Assembly: GCA_017935525.1 (NCBI GenBank)
Contig: JAGBHJ010000224.1
Coordinates: 1-15,780, forward strand
DNA length: 15,780 bases
Source: Clostridia bacterium
GTDB lineage: Bacteria > Bacillota > Clostridia > HGM11327
Direction: 5' to 3'
The notes below the pieces were generated by a model. It searched no databases. It was not told where the DNA came from and was given only the letters and a program-made list of their open reading frames with translations. The position numbers were made by a program, and so were the translations under genes. Positions 8,480-15,597 of this stretch are shown one piece after another. Positions within the stretch are counted from its first letter, which is position 1. Each line of letters starts with the position of its first letter.

Positions 8480-9475
8480 ATGAAATATATAGTTGAACAG
8501 AATAATATTCCGGAGTTTATGTCCGTCCACGGTGTCAGAGAGGATTTTTCCCGTTTTCCGCTGGAGCTGGGTCAAAAGGTCAGCGATAACATGGCTATGT
8601 TATCACAGCTTTCTACAGGCGGCAGAATAAGATTTTCCACAAACAGCAAGAAGATAGGTCTGGTGGTGGAGATAGAGAGCACAAATGCAAATACCGCCAC
8701 CGACGTGCTTTCCGACGGCATCTACTGCGGCAAGATCGAGCCCTTGAATTACGATACGGATACGGTAATGTCGGGCGAGCTGAGCCTTGTGCCCGACGGC
8801 ATTGAGGATGAGGACAAAATGAAGACTGTAACCGTGTTTTTCCCCAGACCTGCCCGCCTTGTAAGGATGGAGATCACCCTCGACGACGGGGCAGCGGTGG
8901 CAAAAGCACCTGATTACGCTATCAAAAAGCCGATAGTGTTCTACGGCTCATCCATTACCCAGGGCGGATGTACTACAACGCCGTCAAAGGCATATACGGC
9001 ACTTGTGGCGGAAAGACTTGGCGCAGACCACATCAACATGGGCTTTGGAGGCAATGCTCTTGGCGAGGAGGTATTGGCGGAGTATTTCGCAGGACTGGAG
9101 ATGTCATGCTTTGTGCTGGATTACGACTACAACGCTCCAAACGCAGAGCATCTGAGAAAAACTCACAAGAGATTTTTTGAGATAATCAGAGAGGCAAACC
9201 CCGATCTTCCCATTATGATAATGTCGGGTATTTCCCCAAGCTTGTTGAATACGGGTATGTATGCCCGCAGAAGGGTCATAATGGATACATTCCACGATGC
9301 ATTGGATAAGGGCGATGAAAACGTGGACTTTATTGACGGATGCTATCTGATGGGAAATTACGATATTGCTTCTTGCTTTATCCCCGGAGATTGCCACCCC
9401 AACGAAAAGGGCTTTGGCAGAATGGCGGCAGTTGTTGCTCCCAGGCTTGAAGCGTTGATGAACAGAAAGAAATAA
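8480..9475 (+). CDS. SGNH/GDSL-family esterase, copy B with altered catalytic motif
   Basis: A 331-residue paralog of the preceding esterase, matching it over the whole length at about half of positions by eye. The motifs line up: YGSSITQGG (155-163, S158), NMGFGGNA (186-193), DYDYNAP (214-220) and CHPNEKG (305-311). The last block differs. Copy A has D-G-C-H, giving the usual DxxH, but copy B has P-G-D-C-H (302-306), so the acid sits two residues before the His and not three, with one extra residue inserted. Activity could be changed, lost or rescued by local shift. The N-terminal motif is also degraded (GVREDFSRFP). AAAAGGAG at 8464-8471 supports the ATG, 15 bases after copy A ends. This is probably a tandem duplication that diverged in substrate. 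Confidence 0.85.
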   Translation: MKYIVEQNNIPEFMSVHGVREDFSRFPLELGQKVSDNMAMLSQLSTGGRIRFSTNSKKIGLVVEIESTNANTATDVLSDGIYCGKIEPLNYDTDTVMSGELSLVPDGIEDEDKMKTVTVFFPRPARLVRMEITLDDGAAVAKAPDYAIKKPIVFYGSSITQGGCTTTPSKAYTALVAERLGADHINMGFGGNALGEEVLAEYFAGLEMSCFVLDYDYNAPNAEHLRKTHKRFFEIIREANPDLPIMIMSGISPSLLNTGMYARRRVIMDTFHDALDKGDENVDFIDGCYLMGNYDIASCFIPGDCHPNEKGFGRMAAVVAPRLEALMNRKK

Positions 9476-9510
9476 AATATCGGTAAATATCATGACAACG
9501 GGGAAACAAA

Positions 9511-9534
9511 AGCCTCCCTTGTGTAAAGTGAGGC
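9511..9534. repeat. Remnant of a dispersed palindromic repeat
   Basis: The segment aagcctcccttgtgtaaag and the following gaggct form an imperfect inverted repeat (gcctc ... gaggc). From memory, closely similar sequence, read on the other strand as ctttacacaagggag, recurs in many gut Firmicutes intergenic regions. Here only one arm is recognisable, so I take it as a decayed copy. Assignment to a family is recollection, not a search result. Confidence 0.4.
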
Positions 9535-9600
9535 TCATTACCGCCCGGTAGTACACCTAAGAGATATAACACACTATATCCTGCAGAGCAATGAATATGC

Positions 9601-9634
9601 AAAAGGACAGAGAAATCACATTCTCTGTCCTTTT
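9601..9634 (+). terminator. Intrinsic terminator after the esterase genes
   Basis: A perfect 14-bp stem joins 9601-9614 (aaaaggacagagaa) to 9621-9634 (ttctctgtcctttt) around the six-base loop atcaca. The stem begins with AAAA and ends with TTTT, so it can act on both strands. It lies 125 bases after the stop of esterase copy B and probably ends the carbohydrate operon. Confidence 0.85.
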
Positions 9635-9635
9635 G

Positions 9636-9687
9636 CCGTAGGGGCGAACTGCGTTCGCCCACGGGCGTTCACAGAACGCCCCTACGG
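9636..9687. repeat. Compound palindromic repeat (REP-like), two hairpins in one outer stem
   Basis: An outer stem pairs 9636-9646 (ccgtaggggcg) with 9677-9687 (cgcccctacgg). Inside it, two alternative 8-bp hairpins can form: gggcgaac-tgc-gttcgccc and gggcgttc-aca-gaacgccc. The unit is much more GC-rich than its surroundings and begins one base after the terminator. I recall GTAGGGGCG-type palindromes as abundant in Clostridia intergenic DNA; that is memory, not a search. It may be a non-autonomous mobile repeat or an mRNA-stabilising structure. Confidence 0.75.
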
Positions 9688-9777
9688 AATCGTTTCCTCG
9701 GCAGGTAAACCTTTTTATGAAGGGCACTGTGCTGTTGCCTTGTTGCTCTTGAGGGGTGTTATGCGTAATAATTTTTC

Positions 9778-9806
9778 TTGCAAAAAACCGCATAATAGTG
9801 TATAAT
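9778..9806 (+). promoter_or_regulatory. Sigma-A-type promoter of the pgpH-ybeY-era-recO operon
   Basis: TTGCAA at 9778-9783, a 17-base spacer, and a perfect TATAAT at 9801-9806. It lies 84 bases before the pgpH ATG, leaving a leader of roughly 78 bases. That leader contains a C5 and an A6 run but is too short for a ydaO-type cyclic-di-AMP riboswitch. The rest of 9476-9890 contains only the repeat elements and terminator listed separately. Confidence 0.82.
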
Positions 9807-9890
9807 ACACATATACGAGGGGAAGTGTCGGGATCAGCCGCAATACCCCCAAAAAACAACAGTGTTTTGATGTAAAACGGAGATTTTATA

Positions 9891-12188
9891 ATGTTAAGAT
9901 TCAAAATGTCAAGGCGAAAGAAAAACAAAAGAAAAGAGCAGATCCAGGGATTGATAAAAAACAGACGGTTTTCCATTTGGGTATCTGCCATATGTAATTT
10001 TGTTGTTGCCGTTGCGATGATAATCGGCTTGTTTGTTGCAGAGCCTATTATTCAGTTTAACGTTGTGGTGGGGCAGATAGCCACGGAGACCATCACAGCT
10101 ACCAGAGACGTTGAGGACGTATATACCACCAATAAGCTCGTTCAGCAGGCGATGGATGCGGTGCAGAATATATACGTAAAGAACACGGAAAAGACCGGCG
10201 AGGTCTATGAAAACGTCGGTAACGGCGTGCAGTACGTCAGATACGTGTTTGACAGCATTTATGACGAGTTTGACACGTGGAAAAGCGATAGAATATATTC
10301 TCTTGAGCATCCCGGCGAGCCCAACCCCGAATGGACAGAGGATTCCGACGAGCTGAAGGAGTATAATTCAAAGCTGGAGGAATTCAACAGGCTCCAGAAC
10401 TACTACAATTCCATCGAGTTTTCTGATGTGCTGGCAGATGAGGAGATATTTGGGCAGGTATATACCACTAAATTCTGGAACGAGGTAAACCAGGCGACGA
10501 ATTTCTATTTTGACACCGAGGTACTCAGAAAGATAGCCTACGCTACGGAAAACGAGGTTGCACTCATCGAGAGTAACGTGTCCCAGATAGTGTATTCCAA
10601 GCTGGACGCAGGCATCAAAAAGGACGAGCTTGAAAATACCATGGCGGACATCAGGGAGCTTTTTGTAAGAATGGGCTTTGATGCCGAAAGTGACATGATG
10701 AGCATTCTTGACGCCATTACGTCCCACATGACCTACAACGTTGAGTTTGACGTGGAATCCACCGAGGAGGCAAAGAGAATAGCCGCAGAGGCGGTTGAGC
10801 CTGTTGTATACAAAAAGGGACAGATAATCATCACGGCAGGACAGCCCATAACGGAGGCACAGTACAGCCTTATTGAGGATCTGGGATTGCTGGAGTCGGG
10901 CAGAGGAGAGTATTCAAACTATATCAGTCTTGCCGCGGCAATATTGGTGCTTTGCGCCGTTTGCTTTGGTATGATGATAGTTTACAGACAGACCACCATT
11001 TCCAACCCCAAGAATTCCGTCATTACGGCGTTGCTGACGATAATATCCATGTACCTTTACATTTTGGTAAAGTCACAGAACGTTTATATCTGTACTCCGT
11101 TGATAGCGGTAATGCTGATAACGATGCTTGTAAACGGCAGAATGGCTCTGATGGTGGCCATACCCCTTTCGTTGTTTGCGGGAATGTACACGGGCGGTGA
11201 TTTTTCCGTAACGTTTGCATTTGGAGTGGCTTGCGTGGTTTGTGCTTGTCTTATGAGACGGGTATCCACGAGCCGTTCAAAGGTAATTATGGTGGGCGTT
11301 TTGAGCGCGGTTGCAGAGGCGGTGATAGTTTTAGCCATGGAGTATTACATGACTGCAAAGCTGGAGGCGCTGGGTCAGAACGTGTTCTGGATATTGGTTG
11401 GCGGCATACTTTCGTCCGTATTGGCGGTGGGCTTGCTGTCGCTGTTTGAATATACGTTCGGAATAGTAACGCCTATCAGACTGCTGGAGCTTTCCAACCA
11501 GAGTCAGCCCATACTCAAGAGATTGCAGATCGAGGCGTCGGGCACTTACCACCACAGCATCATAGTGGGTAATATGGCGGAAACTGCTGCAAACGACATC
11601 GGTGCCGACGGACTTCTGGCAAGAGTTGGCTCATATTATCACGATATAGGCAAGCTGGTCCATCCCAGAATGTTTAAGGAAAACCAGGCGGATGACCATA
11701 ATCCCCATGACGACCTTGCGCCCGAGGTCAGCGCAAGAATAATAATCTCCCACGTTAAGGATGGTCTTCAGCTGGCACATCAGCACAGAGTGCCAAAGCT
11801 TTTGCACCAGTTTATTGAGGAGCATCACGGCAGTACGGTGGCTTCTTACTTCTACGTAAACGCTTGCAACCTCTACGGCGAGGAAAACGTCAATATTGAG
11901 GACTACAAGTACAGCGGCAAGATACCCTCCACAAAGGAATGTGCCATCGTTATGCTGGCAGACACTGTGGAGGCTGCGGTAAGATCTATGAAGACCCACA
12001 GCCCCGAGGAGATAGAAAAGATGATAGACAAGCTTGTTGACGGCAAGATCGACGCAGGTCAGCTGGATAATTGCTCGTTGACGTTTATGGAGCTTGCGGT
12101 AATAAAGCATTCGTTCCTGACTATTCTTTCCGGAACGTACCACAGCAGAGTGGAATACCCACAGTTAAAAGGAGAAAACAATGAATAA
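9891..12188 (+). CDS. pgpH: 7TM-HD family cyclic-di-AMP phosphodiesterase (PgpH type)
   Basis: A 765-residue membrane enzyme with the full 7TMR-HD architecture. A basic cytoplasmic tail precedes one membrane helix (about 28-50). A long extracellular 7TMR-HDED-like domain follows (about 51-340). Then comes a cluster of hydrophobic helices (about 343-535) and a cytoplasmic HD domain. The HD domain shows YHHS near 553, YHDIGK at 583-588, a His-rich NPHDD segment and EEHHGS near 643, the metal-binding pattern of HD phosphohydrolases. Characterised PgpH proteins hydrolyse the second messenger cyclic-di-AMP, which controls osmolyte and potassium uptake and cell-wall balance. CGGAG at 9878-9882 supports the ATG at 9891; a second ATG at 9906 is possible. 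The gene's end overlaps ybeY by eight bases, so the operon is translationally coupled. The function is assigned by family. Confidence 0.93.
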   Translation: MLRFKMSRRKKNKRKEQIQGLIKNRRFSIWVSAICNFVVAVAMIIGLFVAEPIIQFNVVVGQIATETITATRDVEDVYTTNKLVQQAMDAVQNIYVKNTEKTGEVYENVGNGVQYVRYVFDSIYDEFDTWKSDRIYSLEHPGEPNPEWTEDSDELKEYNSKLEEFNRLQNYYNSIEFSDVLADEEIFGQVYTTKFWNEVNQATNFYFDTEVLRKIAYATENEVALIESNVSQIVYSKLDAGIKKDELENTMADIRELFVRMGFDAESDMMSILDAITSHMTYNVEFDVESTEEAKRIAAEAVEPVVYKKGQIIITAGQPITEAQYSLIEDLGLLESGRGEYSNYISLAAAILVLCAVCFGMMIVYRQTTISNPKNSVITALLTIISMYLYILVKSQNVYICTPLIAVMLITMLVNGRMALMVAIPLSLFAGMYTGGDFSVTFAFGVACVVCACLMRRVSTSRSKVIMVGVLSAVAEAVIVLAMEYYMTAKLEALGQNVFWILVGGILSSVLAVGLLSLFEYTFGIVTPIRLLELSNQSQPILKRLQIEASGTYHHSIIVGNMAETAANDIGADGLLARVGSYYHDIGKLVHPRMFKENQADDHNPHDDLAPEVSARIIISHVKDGLQLAHQHRVPKLLHQFIEEHHGSTVASYFYVNACNLYGEENVNIEDYKYSGKIPSTKECAIVMLADTVEAAVRSMKTHSPEEIEKMIDKLVDGKIDAGQLDNCSLTFMELAVIKHSFLTILSGTYHSRVEYPQLKGENNE

Positions 12189-12690
12189 CAGAATAAAAAT
12201 AGATTTTTTTGAGGAGACGGATGACTTTGAGCTTACGCCGTCATTGAAGGCGTATATCAAAAGAGCGTTCAGCGAGGCGGTAAAGCTTTACGAGAATGAA
12301 TACACCGCCCAGGTGTCCGTAAGCTTTGTGGGCGAGGATGACATAAGAGAATATAACCGAGAAAACAGAAGCATCGACAAGGTGACTGACGTTTTGTCCT
12401 TCCCGTTGTTGGATTATAAGGAGGGCGAGCTGGATTTTGACGCCCTTACCGACGGCGAATTTGACGAGGACGGCAACCTGATGCTGGGCGACGTGGTAAT
12501 TTGCACCAACGTGGCAAAGGCACAGGCGGTGGAGTACGGCCACAGCGAGGAAAGGGAGATAGTATATCTGTTTGTCCACAGTATCCTGCATCTTATGGGA
12601 TTTGACCATATGGAGGATGAGGAAAAGGCAAGAATGCGCCTGGCAGAGGAAAAAATAATGGGAAAGATAGGACTTACCAGAGATGAGTGA
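12181..12690 (+). CDS. ybeY: Endoribonuclease YbeY (16S rRNA maturation)
   Basis: A 169-residue YbeY protein, a single-domain zinc-dependent endoribonuclease involved in 16S rRNA 3'-end maturation and ribosome quality control. The signature HSILHLMGFDH at residues 133-143 supplies the three zinc-binding histidines (H133, H137, H143) in the family pattern HGxLHLxGyDH, with Ser in place of Gly. The central region DKVTDVLSFPLL matches the family's conserved TDVLSFP block. The start lies inside the last codons of pgpH, and AAAAGGAG just upstream supports it; the stop overlaps era by eight bases. In Bacillus, dgkA and cdd follow ybeY, but here era comes directly. Confidence 0.96.
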   Translation: MNNRIKIDFFEETDDFELTPSLKAYIKRAFSEAVKLYENEYTAQVSVSFVGEDDIREYNRENRSIDKVTDVLSFPLLDYKEGELDFDALTDGEFDEDGNLMLGDVVICTNVAKAQAVEYGHSEEREIVYLFVHSILHLMGFDHMEDEEKARMRLAEEKIMGKIGLTRDE

Positions 12691-13573
12691 ATTCAAAACG
12701 GGATTTGTTACTGTTGTAGGTAAGCCAAACGTGGGTAAGTCCACGCTTATCAATGCTCTTTTGAGGGAAAAGATCAGTATTGTTTCACCCAAACCCCAGA
12801 CCACCAGAAACAGCATCAAGTGCATACTGATGGGTGACGATTACCAGGTGATACTTGTGGATACCCCCGGAATTCACAAGCCCAAAAATGCCCTTGGAGA
12901 GTACATGATGAAGGCCTGCAGGGAGGCAATGGAGGAGGTTGATTGCATTCTTTTTGTCATCGACCTTGGCACGGGTATCGGCCCCATGGATGAGGCTATA
13001 ATCGAGAGCCTTAAAGGGGTAAAGACTCCCATTGTATTGGTGGGTAACAAAAAGGACAAGGTGACAAACGTCAAGGCAAAGGAGATAGCAGATTCCGTAA
13101 AGGCACAGCTTAACGTAAAGGCGTTTGTGGCAGTATCCGCCAAGGAGGAAAAGAACGTTGACGGAGTTATCCCTGAGGTATTAAAGTTCATCCCCGAGGG
13201 TCCCATGCTCTACCCCGAGGATTATCTGACGGACCAGCCGGAAAGATTTGTTGTATCCGAGATAATAAGAGAAAAGGCAATGCTGCTGCTTTCTGACGAG
13301 ATACCCTACGGCATAGGCGTTGATATCGTCAGAATGTCCGACAGACAGGATAAGCCCATTGTTGACATTGAGGCAAACGTTATATGCGAAAGGGAGTCCC
13401 ACAAGGGCATGGTCATCGGCAAGGGCGGCAATATGCTTCGCAAGATAGGCTCTGCGGCAAGGGAGGACATTCAGTCCCTTTTGGGTGTGCAGGTCAACCT
13501 GAAGCTGTGGGTAAAGGTGCGTGACGATTGGCGTAACGACAACCTTACCATTCGCTCGCTGGGCTACAAATGA
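12683..13573 (+). CDS. era: GTPase Era
   Basis: A 296-residue Era, the essential GTPase that binds the 3' end of 16S rRNA and promotes 30S subunit assembly. The GTPase motifs are intact: G1 GKPNVGKST at 13-21, G2 TTRN at 40-43, G3 DTPG at 60-63, G4 NKKD at 122-125 and G5 SAK at 152-154. The C-terminal KH RNA-binding domain shows VIGKGGNMLRKIG at 244-256, with the GKGG loop at 246-249. Length is normal for the family. The start overlaps the ybeY stop by eight bases and the stop overlaps recO in an ATGA junction, so the proteins are coupled. Its place beside ybeY fits a shared role in 16S rRNA maturation. Confidence 0.98.
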   Translation: MSEFKTGFVTVVGKPNVGKSTLINALLREKISIVSPKPQTTRNSIKCILMGDDYQVILVDTPGIHKPKNALGEYMMKACREAMEEVDCILFVIDLGTGIGPMDEAIIESLKGVKTPIVLVGNKKDKVTNVKAKEIADSVKAQLNVKAFVAVSAKEEKNVDGVIPEVLKFIPEGPMLYPEDYLTDQPERFVVSEIIREKAMLLLSDEIPYGIGVDIVRMSDRQDKPIVDIEANVICERESHKGMVIGKGGNMLRKIGSAAREDIQSLLGVQVNLKLWVKVRDDWRNDNLTIRSLGYK

Positions 13574-14238
13574 TACGTGGCGGTGCGGTAAATATTACGG
13601 GGCTGGTGACGTCTGTCAAAAACAAGGGTGACAGCGGCAGACTCGTGGAGATATTTACCCAGGATAAGGGCATAGTGTACGTTTTTGCTCCGGGAGCAAG
13701 GCGTCTTTTCAGTAAATACATGGCGCTGACCCGCTTGTTTGCTATTGTGAGCCTTGAATGTGTGCCAAACGGGGAGTTTTACCTCTTAAAGGACGGCAGG
13801 CAGCTGGGAGGCTTTGAAAGCATTGAGAGGGATGCGATAAAATTTGCCATCGTGGCTGACGTAATCAAAAATTTGAGGATAGTGTCCCAAAACAGTACCA
13901 ATAAGGAGAAAATAAGCGCTTTGCTGATGGTGCTGGCAGAGCTGGCTGACAAATGCGGGGACTTTGAGGCTGACAGCAAGGCTCTTTTGACTGCGGTGGA
14001 TAAGGTCTATATATACGTGCTGGCGTATGAGGGCATGGACGTGACGGGGCTGGCACGCAGGGCGAGGTATTCCGATGCTCTTGTGGCAATGTGCGAGTAT
14101 ATGAAAGGGCGTACGGTTTCCCATGTGATGACGGACGAAAAGGTCTTTGAAAATTCTGACGAGGCGTACTGTACGCTGGCTGATATATACCGCGAGCAGT
14201 TTGATATGACGATAGACAAGGATATCATCAGAATATAA
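13570..14238 (+). CDS. recO: DNA repair protein RecO, short form
   Basis: A 222-residue RecO, the mediator that loads RecA onto SSB-coated DNA in the RecFOR pathway and anneals single strands. The N-terminal OB-fold is recognisable: ITGLVTSVKNKGDSGRLVEIFTQDKG followed by PGARR, matching the family pattern in which a GE/GD-x-x-R-L motif precedes a basic segment. The C-terminal part is helical. The four-cysteine zinc site common in RecO (CxxC pairs) is missing; the cysteines present are isolated. The protein is about 20-30 residues shorter than typical. The ATG at 13570 overlaps the era stop (ATGA); a GTG at 13588, giving VNITGLV, could be the true start. Its location immediately after era is the standard Firmicutes order. 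The nearby ssb gene encodes its usual partner. Confidence 0.9.
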   Translation: MIRGGAVNITGLVTSVKNKGDSGRLVEIFTQDKGIVYVFAPGARRLFSKYMALTRLFAIVSLECVPNGEFYLLKDGRQLGGFESIERDAIKFAIVADVIKNLRIVSQNSTNKEKISALLMVLAELADKCGDFEADSKALLTAVDKVYIYVLAYEGMDVTGLARRARYSDALVAMCEYMKGRTVSHVMTDEKVFENSDEAYCTLADIYREQFDMTIDKDIIRI

Positions 14239-14281
14239 TTGTAAATTTTTTGTGAACTGGCACAAAACGATCGATTTGCTA

Positions 14282-14310
14282 TTGCAAAAAATCGGATTTT
14301 GTGGTAAAAT
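14282..14310 (+). promoter_or_regulatory. Promoter of the rpsF-ssb-rpsR operon
   Basis: TTGCAA at 14282-14287, a 17-base spacer and TAAAAT at 14305-14310. It lies 44 bases after recO and about 92 bases before rpsF. A small dyad, tttgc-tatt-gcaaa (14275-14288), overlaps the -35 box and may be chance. Confidence 0.75.
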
Positions 14311-14316
14311 ACAACA

Positions 14317-14400
14317 GTTGATAAAGTGGTCGGGTATAGCTCGGCTGCTCCTTGGGAGCTGTTCTTCAGCTCTCCGTAAAGTCCATAGGGAGGTGAAAAT
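14317..14400 (+). promoter_or_regulatory. Structured 5' leader of rpsF, possible S6:S18 autoregulatory element
   Basis: The predicted leader carries a gagct segment (14356-14360) with three competing partners: agctc (14338-14342), gctc (14347-14350) and cagctc (14367-14372). The downstream hairpin gagctg-ttctt-cagctc and the upstream gctcc-ttg-ggagc cannot form together. AGGGAGGTGA at 14387-14396 follows directly. In other bacteria the S6:S18 complex binds its rpsF leader to repress synthesis; I could not match the consensus here, so the identity is an inference from position and structure. Confidence 0.45.
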
Positions 14401-14401
14401 A

Positions 14402-14689
14402 ATGAGAAAGTACGAAACAGTTTATATCCTTCGTCCTGACATGGATGAGGCTGCTTGCGACGCAGTTATTGCAAAGATCGACGAAACGATCACAGCTAAC
14501 GGTGGCGCAGTAGAGCAGACTGACAAGTGGGGTCTCAAGAAGCTTGCTTACGCAATCGACGATTACCGTGAGGGTAGCTACGTTGTTGTTACATTCAACG
14601 CTGACAGCGCAGTTATCAAGGCTCTTGACTACGTTTTCAAGGTAAACGATGCGATCCTCAGATACTTGGTTATCAGAGTAGATGAGTAA
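14402..14689 (+). CDS. rpsF: 30S ribosomal protein S6
   Basis: A 95-residue S6, the small-subunit protein that forms a heterodimer with S18 on the central domain of 16S rRNA. The start MRKYETVYILRPDMDE and the central WGLKKLAYAIDDYREGSYVV are diagnostic for the family. It ends at a normal length, without the extra glutamate tail seen in enterobacteria. The ATG at 14402 has the strong GGAGGTGA six bases ahead. A longer in-frame opening at 14252 is rejected because it covers the promoter and leader. Codon choice moves toward gct and gtt compared with the accessory genes, as expected for a highly expressed gene. It heads an operon with ssb and rpsR. Confidence 0.97.
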   Translation: MRKYETVYILRPDMDEAACDAVIAKIDETITANGGAVEQTDKWGLKKLAYAIDDYREGSYVVVTFNADSAVIKALDYVFKVNDAILRYLVIRVDE

Positions 14690-14707
14690 TTGAGAGGAGT
14701 TTGAATT

Positions 14708-15139
14708 ATGAACAAGGTAGTTTTGGTAGGAAGACTCACAAAGGACCCTGAGTTGCGTTATACACAGAGCAATATCGCCGCTGCAACCTTTACACTTGCG
14801 GTAAACCGCAATTACAAGAATGCAAACGGCGGCTACGATGCAGACTTTATACCCGTTGTGGTATGGAGAGGCCTTGCGGAGATGCTGTCAAAGCGTCTTA
14901 AGAAGGGCTCAAGAGTGTGCATCAGCGGCAGAATACAGACTCGCTCGTATGATGGCAACGACGGTCAGAAGCGTTACGTTACAGAGGTTCTTGCAGAGGA
15001 TGCAACGATCATCGACTGGGACGGCCCTCAGGGTGGCTCAGGTAACGCAGGCGCAGGCAACGGTTTTGCGAACGACATGAACGTTCCGCCGGCAGGCTTT
15101 ACATCAATAGACGATATTGATGATGAAGTTCCGTTTTAA
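14708..15139 (+). CDS. ssb: Single-stranded DNA-binding protein
   Basis: A 143-residue SSB. The N-terminal OB-fold (1 to about 105) begins MNKVVLVGRLTKDPELRY and contains TFTLAVNRNYKN, FIPVVVWRGLAEML and GSRVCISGRIQTRSYD, the standard ssDNA-binding strands. A short Gly/Asn-rich linker follows, then the acidic tip IDDIDDEVPF that recruits repair partners such as RecO, PriA and RecQ. The linker is short for the family. The start has GAGAGGAG at 14692-14699, eight bases before the ATG. It lies between rpsF and rpsR in the order common to Firmicutes, so SSB output is tied to ribosomal-protein control. The partner gene recO lies 470 bases upstream. Confidence 0.97.
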   Translation: MNKVVLVGRLTKDPELRYTQSNIAAATFTLAVNRNYKNANGGYDADFIPVVVWRGLAEMLSKRLKKGSRVCISGRIQTRSYDGNDGQKRYVTEVLAEDATIIDWDGPQGGSGNAGAGNGFANDMNVPPAGFTSIDDIDDEVPF

Positions 15140-15162
15140 TTAAAAGAAAGGATATAACAGCT

Positions 15163-15399
15163 ATGGTTGATAAGAAGCCTCATAACATCAAGAGAAAAAA
15201 GAAGGTTTGCGCTTTCTGTGCTGAAAAGAGCGAAGTTATCGATTACAAGGATGCTTACAAGCTCAAGAAGTACATCACAGAGCGTGGCAAGATCCTTCCC
15301 AGACGTATCACAGGCAACTGTGCTAAGCACCAGAGAGAGTTGACAACAGCTATCATGCGTGCTCGTCACCTCGCACTGCTTCCTTACGAAGTAGAATAA
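15163..15399 (+). CDS. rpsR: 30S ribosomal protein S18
   Basis: A 78-residue S18, partner of S6 in the 30S platform. The conserved core DYKDAYKLKKYITERGKILPRRITGNCAKHQRELTTAIMRARHLALLPY is nearly invariant across bacteria. The N-terminal CAFC pair and the later Cys in GNCAKH suggest the zinc-binding (C+) form. AAAGGAT at 15147-15153 precedes the ATG. It follows ssb by 23 bases and is closed by a terminator ten bases after its stop, so it is the last gene in the operon. Confidence 0.98.
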   Translation: MVDKKPHNIKRKKKVCAFCAEKSEVIDYKDAYKLKKYITERGKILPRRITGNCAKHQRELTTAIMRARHLALLPYEVE

Positions 15400-15408
15400 T
15401 GACAAAAA

Positions 15409-15442
15409 GGCCGGTACGGTATTTCCGTATCGGCTGTTTTTT
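15409..15442 (+). terminator. Rho-independent terminator of the rpsF-ssb-rpsR operon
   Basis: Bases 15410-15419 (gccggtacgg) pair with 15425-15434 (ccgtatcggc) around a five-base loop, ten pairs with one G-T wobble. A run of six Ts follows at 15437-15442. It starts ten bases after the rpsR stop. Confidence 0.93.
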
Positions 15443-15561
15443 ATATAAACTGCAGAATTTATGTTCATTCGGCATATCGGTCTTGCTTATTAAGACGTTG
15501 CTGTCGCAGCTGCCCATGTTCTTGAGACAGGGCTGTTGCAGGGGGGATATGCCCCAAGCAA

Positions 15562-15592
15562 AAGGCGTTGTGTTCCTGAGGACACAACGCCA
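15562..15592 (-). terminator. Hairpin with T run on the minus strand, possible terminator
   Basis: A 10-bp stem pairs ggcgttgtgt with acacaacgcc around an eight-base loop. It is preceded on the plus strand by four As, which read as TTTT after the stem on the minus strand. It could end a minus-strand transcript entering from beyond the window, or be part of the repeat element that follows. No gene was found in 15443-15780. Confidence 0.45.
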
Positions 15593-15597
15593 ACTCT

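Noticed and set aside
9807..9890. Cyclic-di-AMP riboswitch ahead of pgpH
   Set aside because: The leader is about 80 bases, too short for a ydaO-type element, and no matching conserved blocks were seen.
14252..14401. N-terminal extension of S6
   Set aside because: It would overlap the promoter and leader, and S6 proteins begin at the MRKYE segment, which has its own strong ribosome-binding site.
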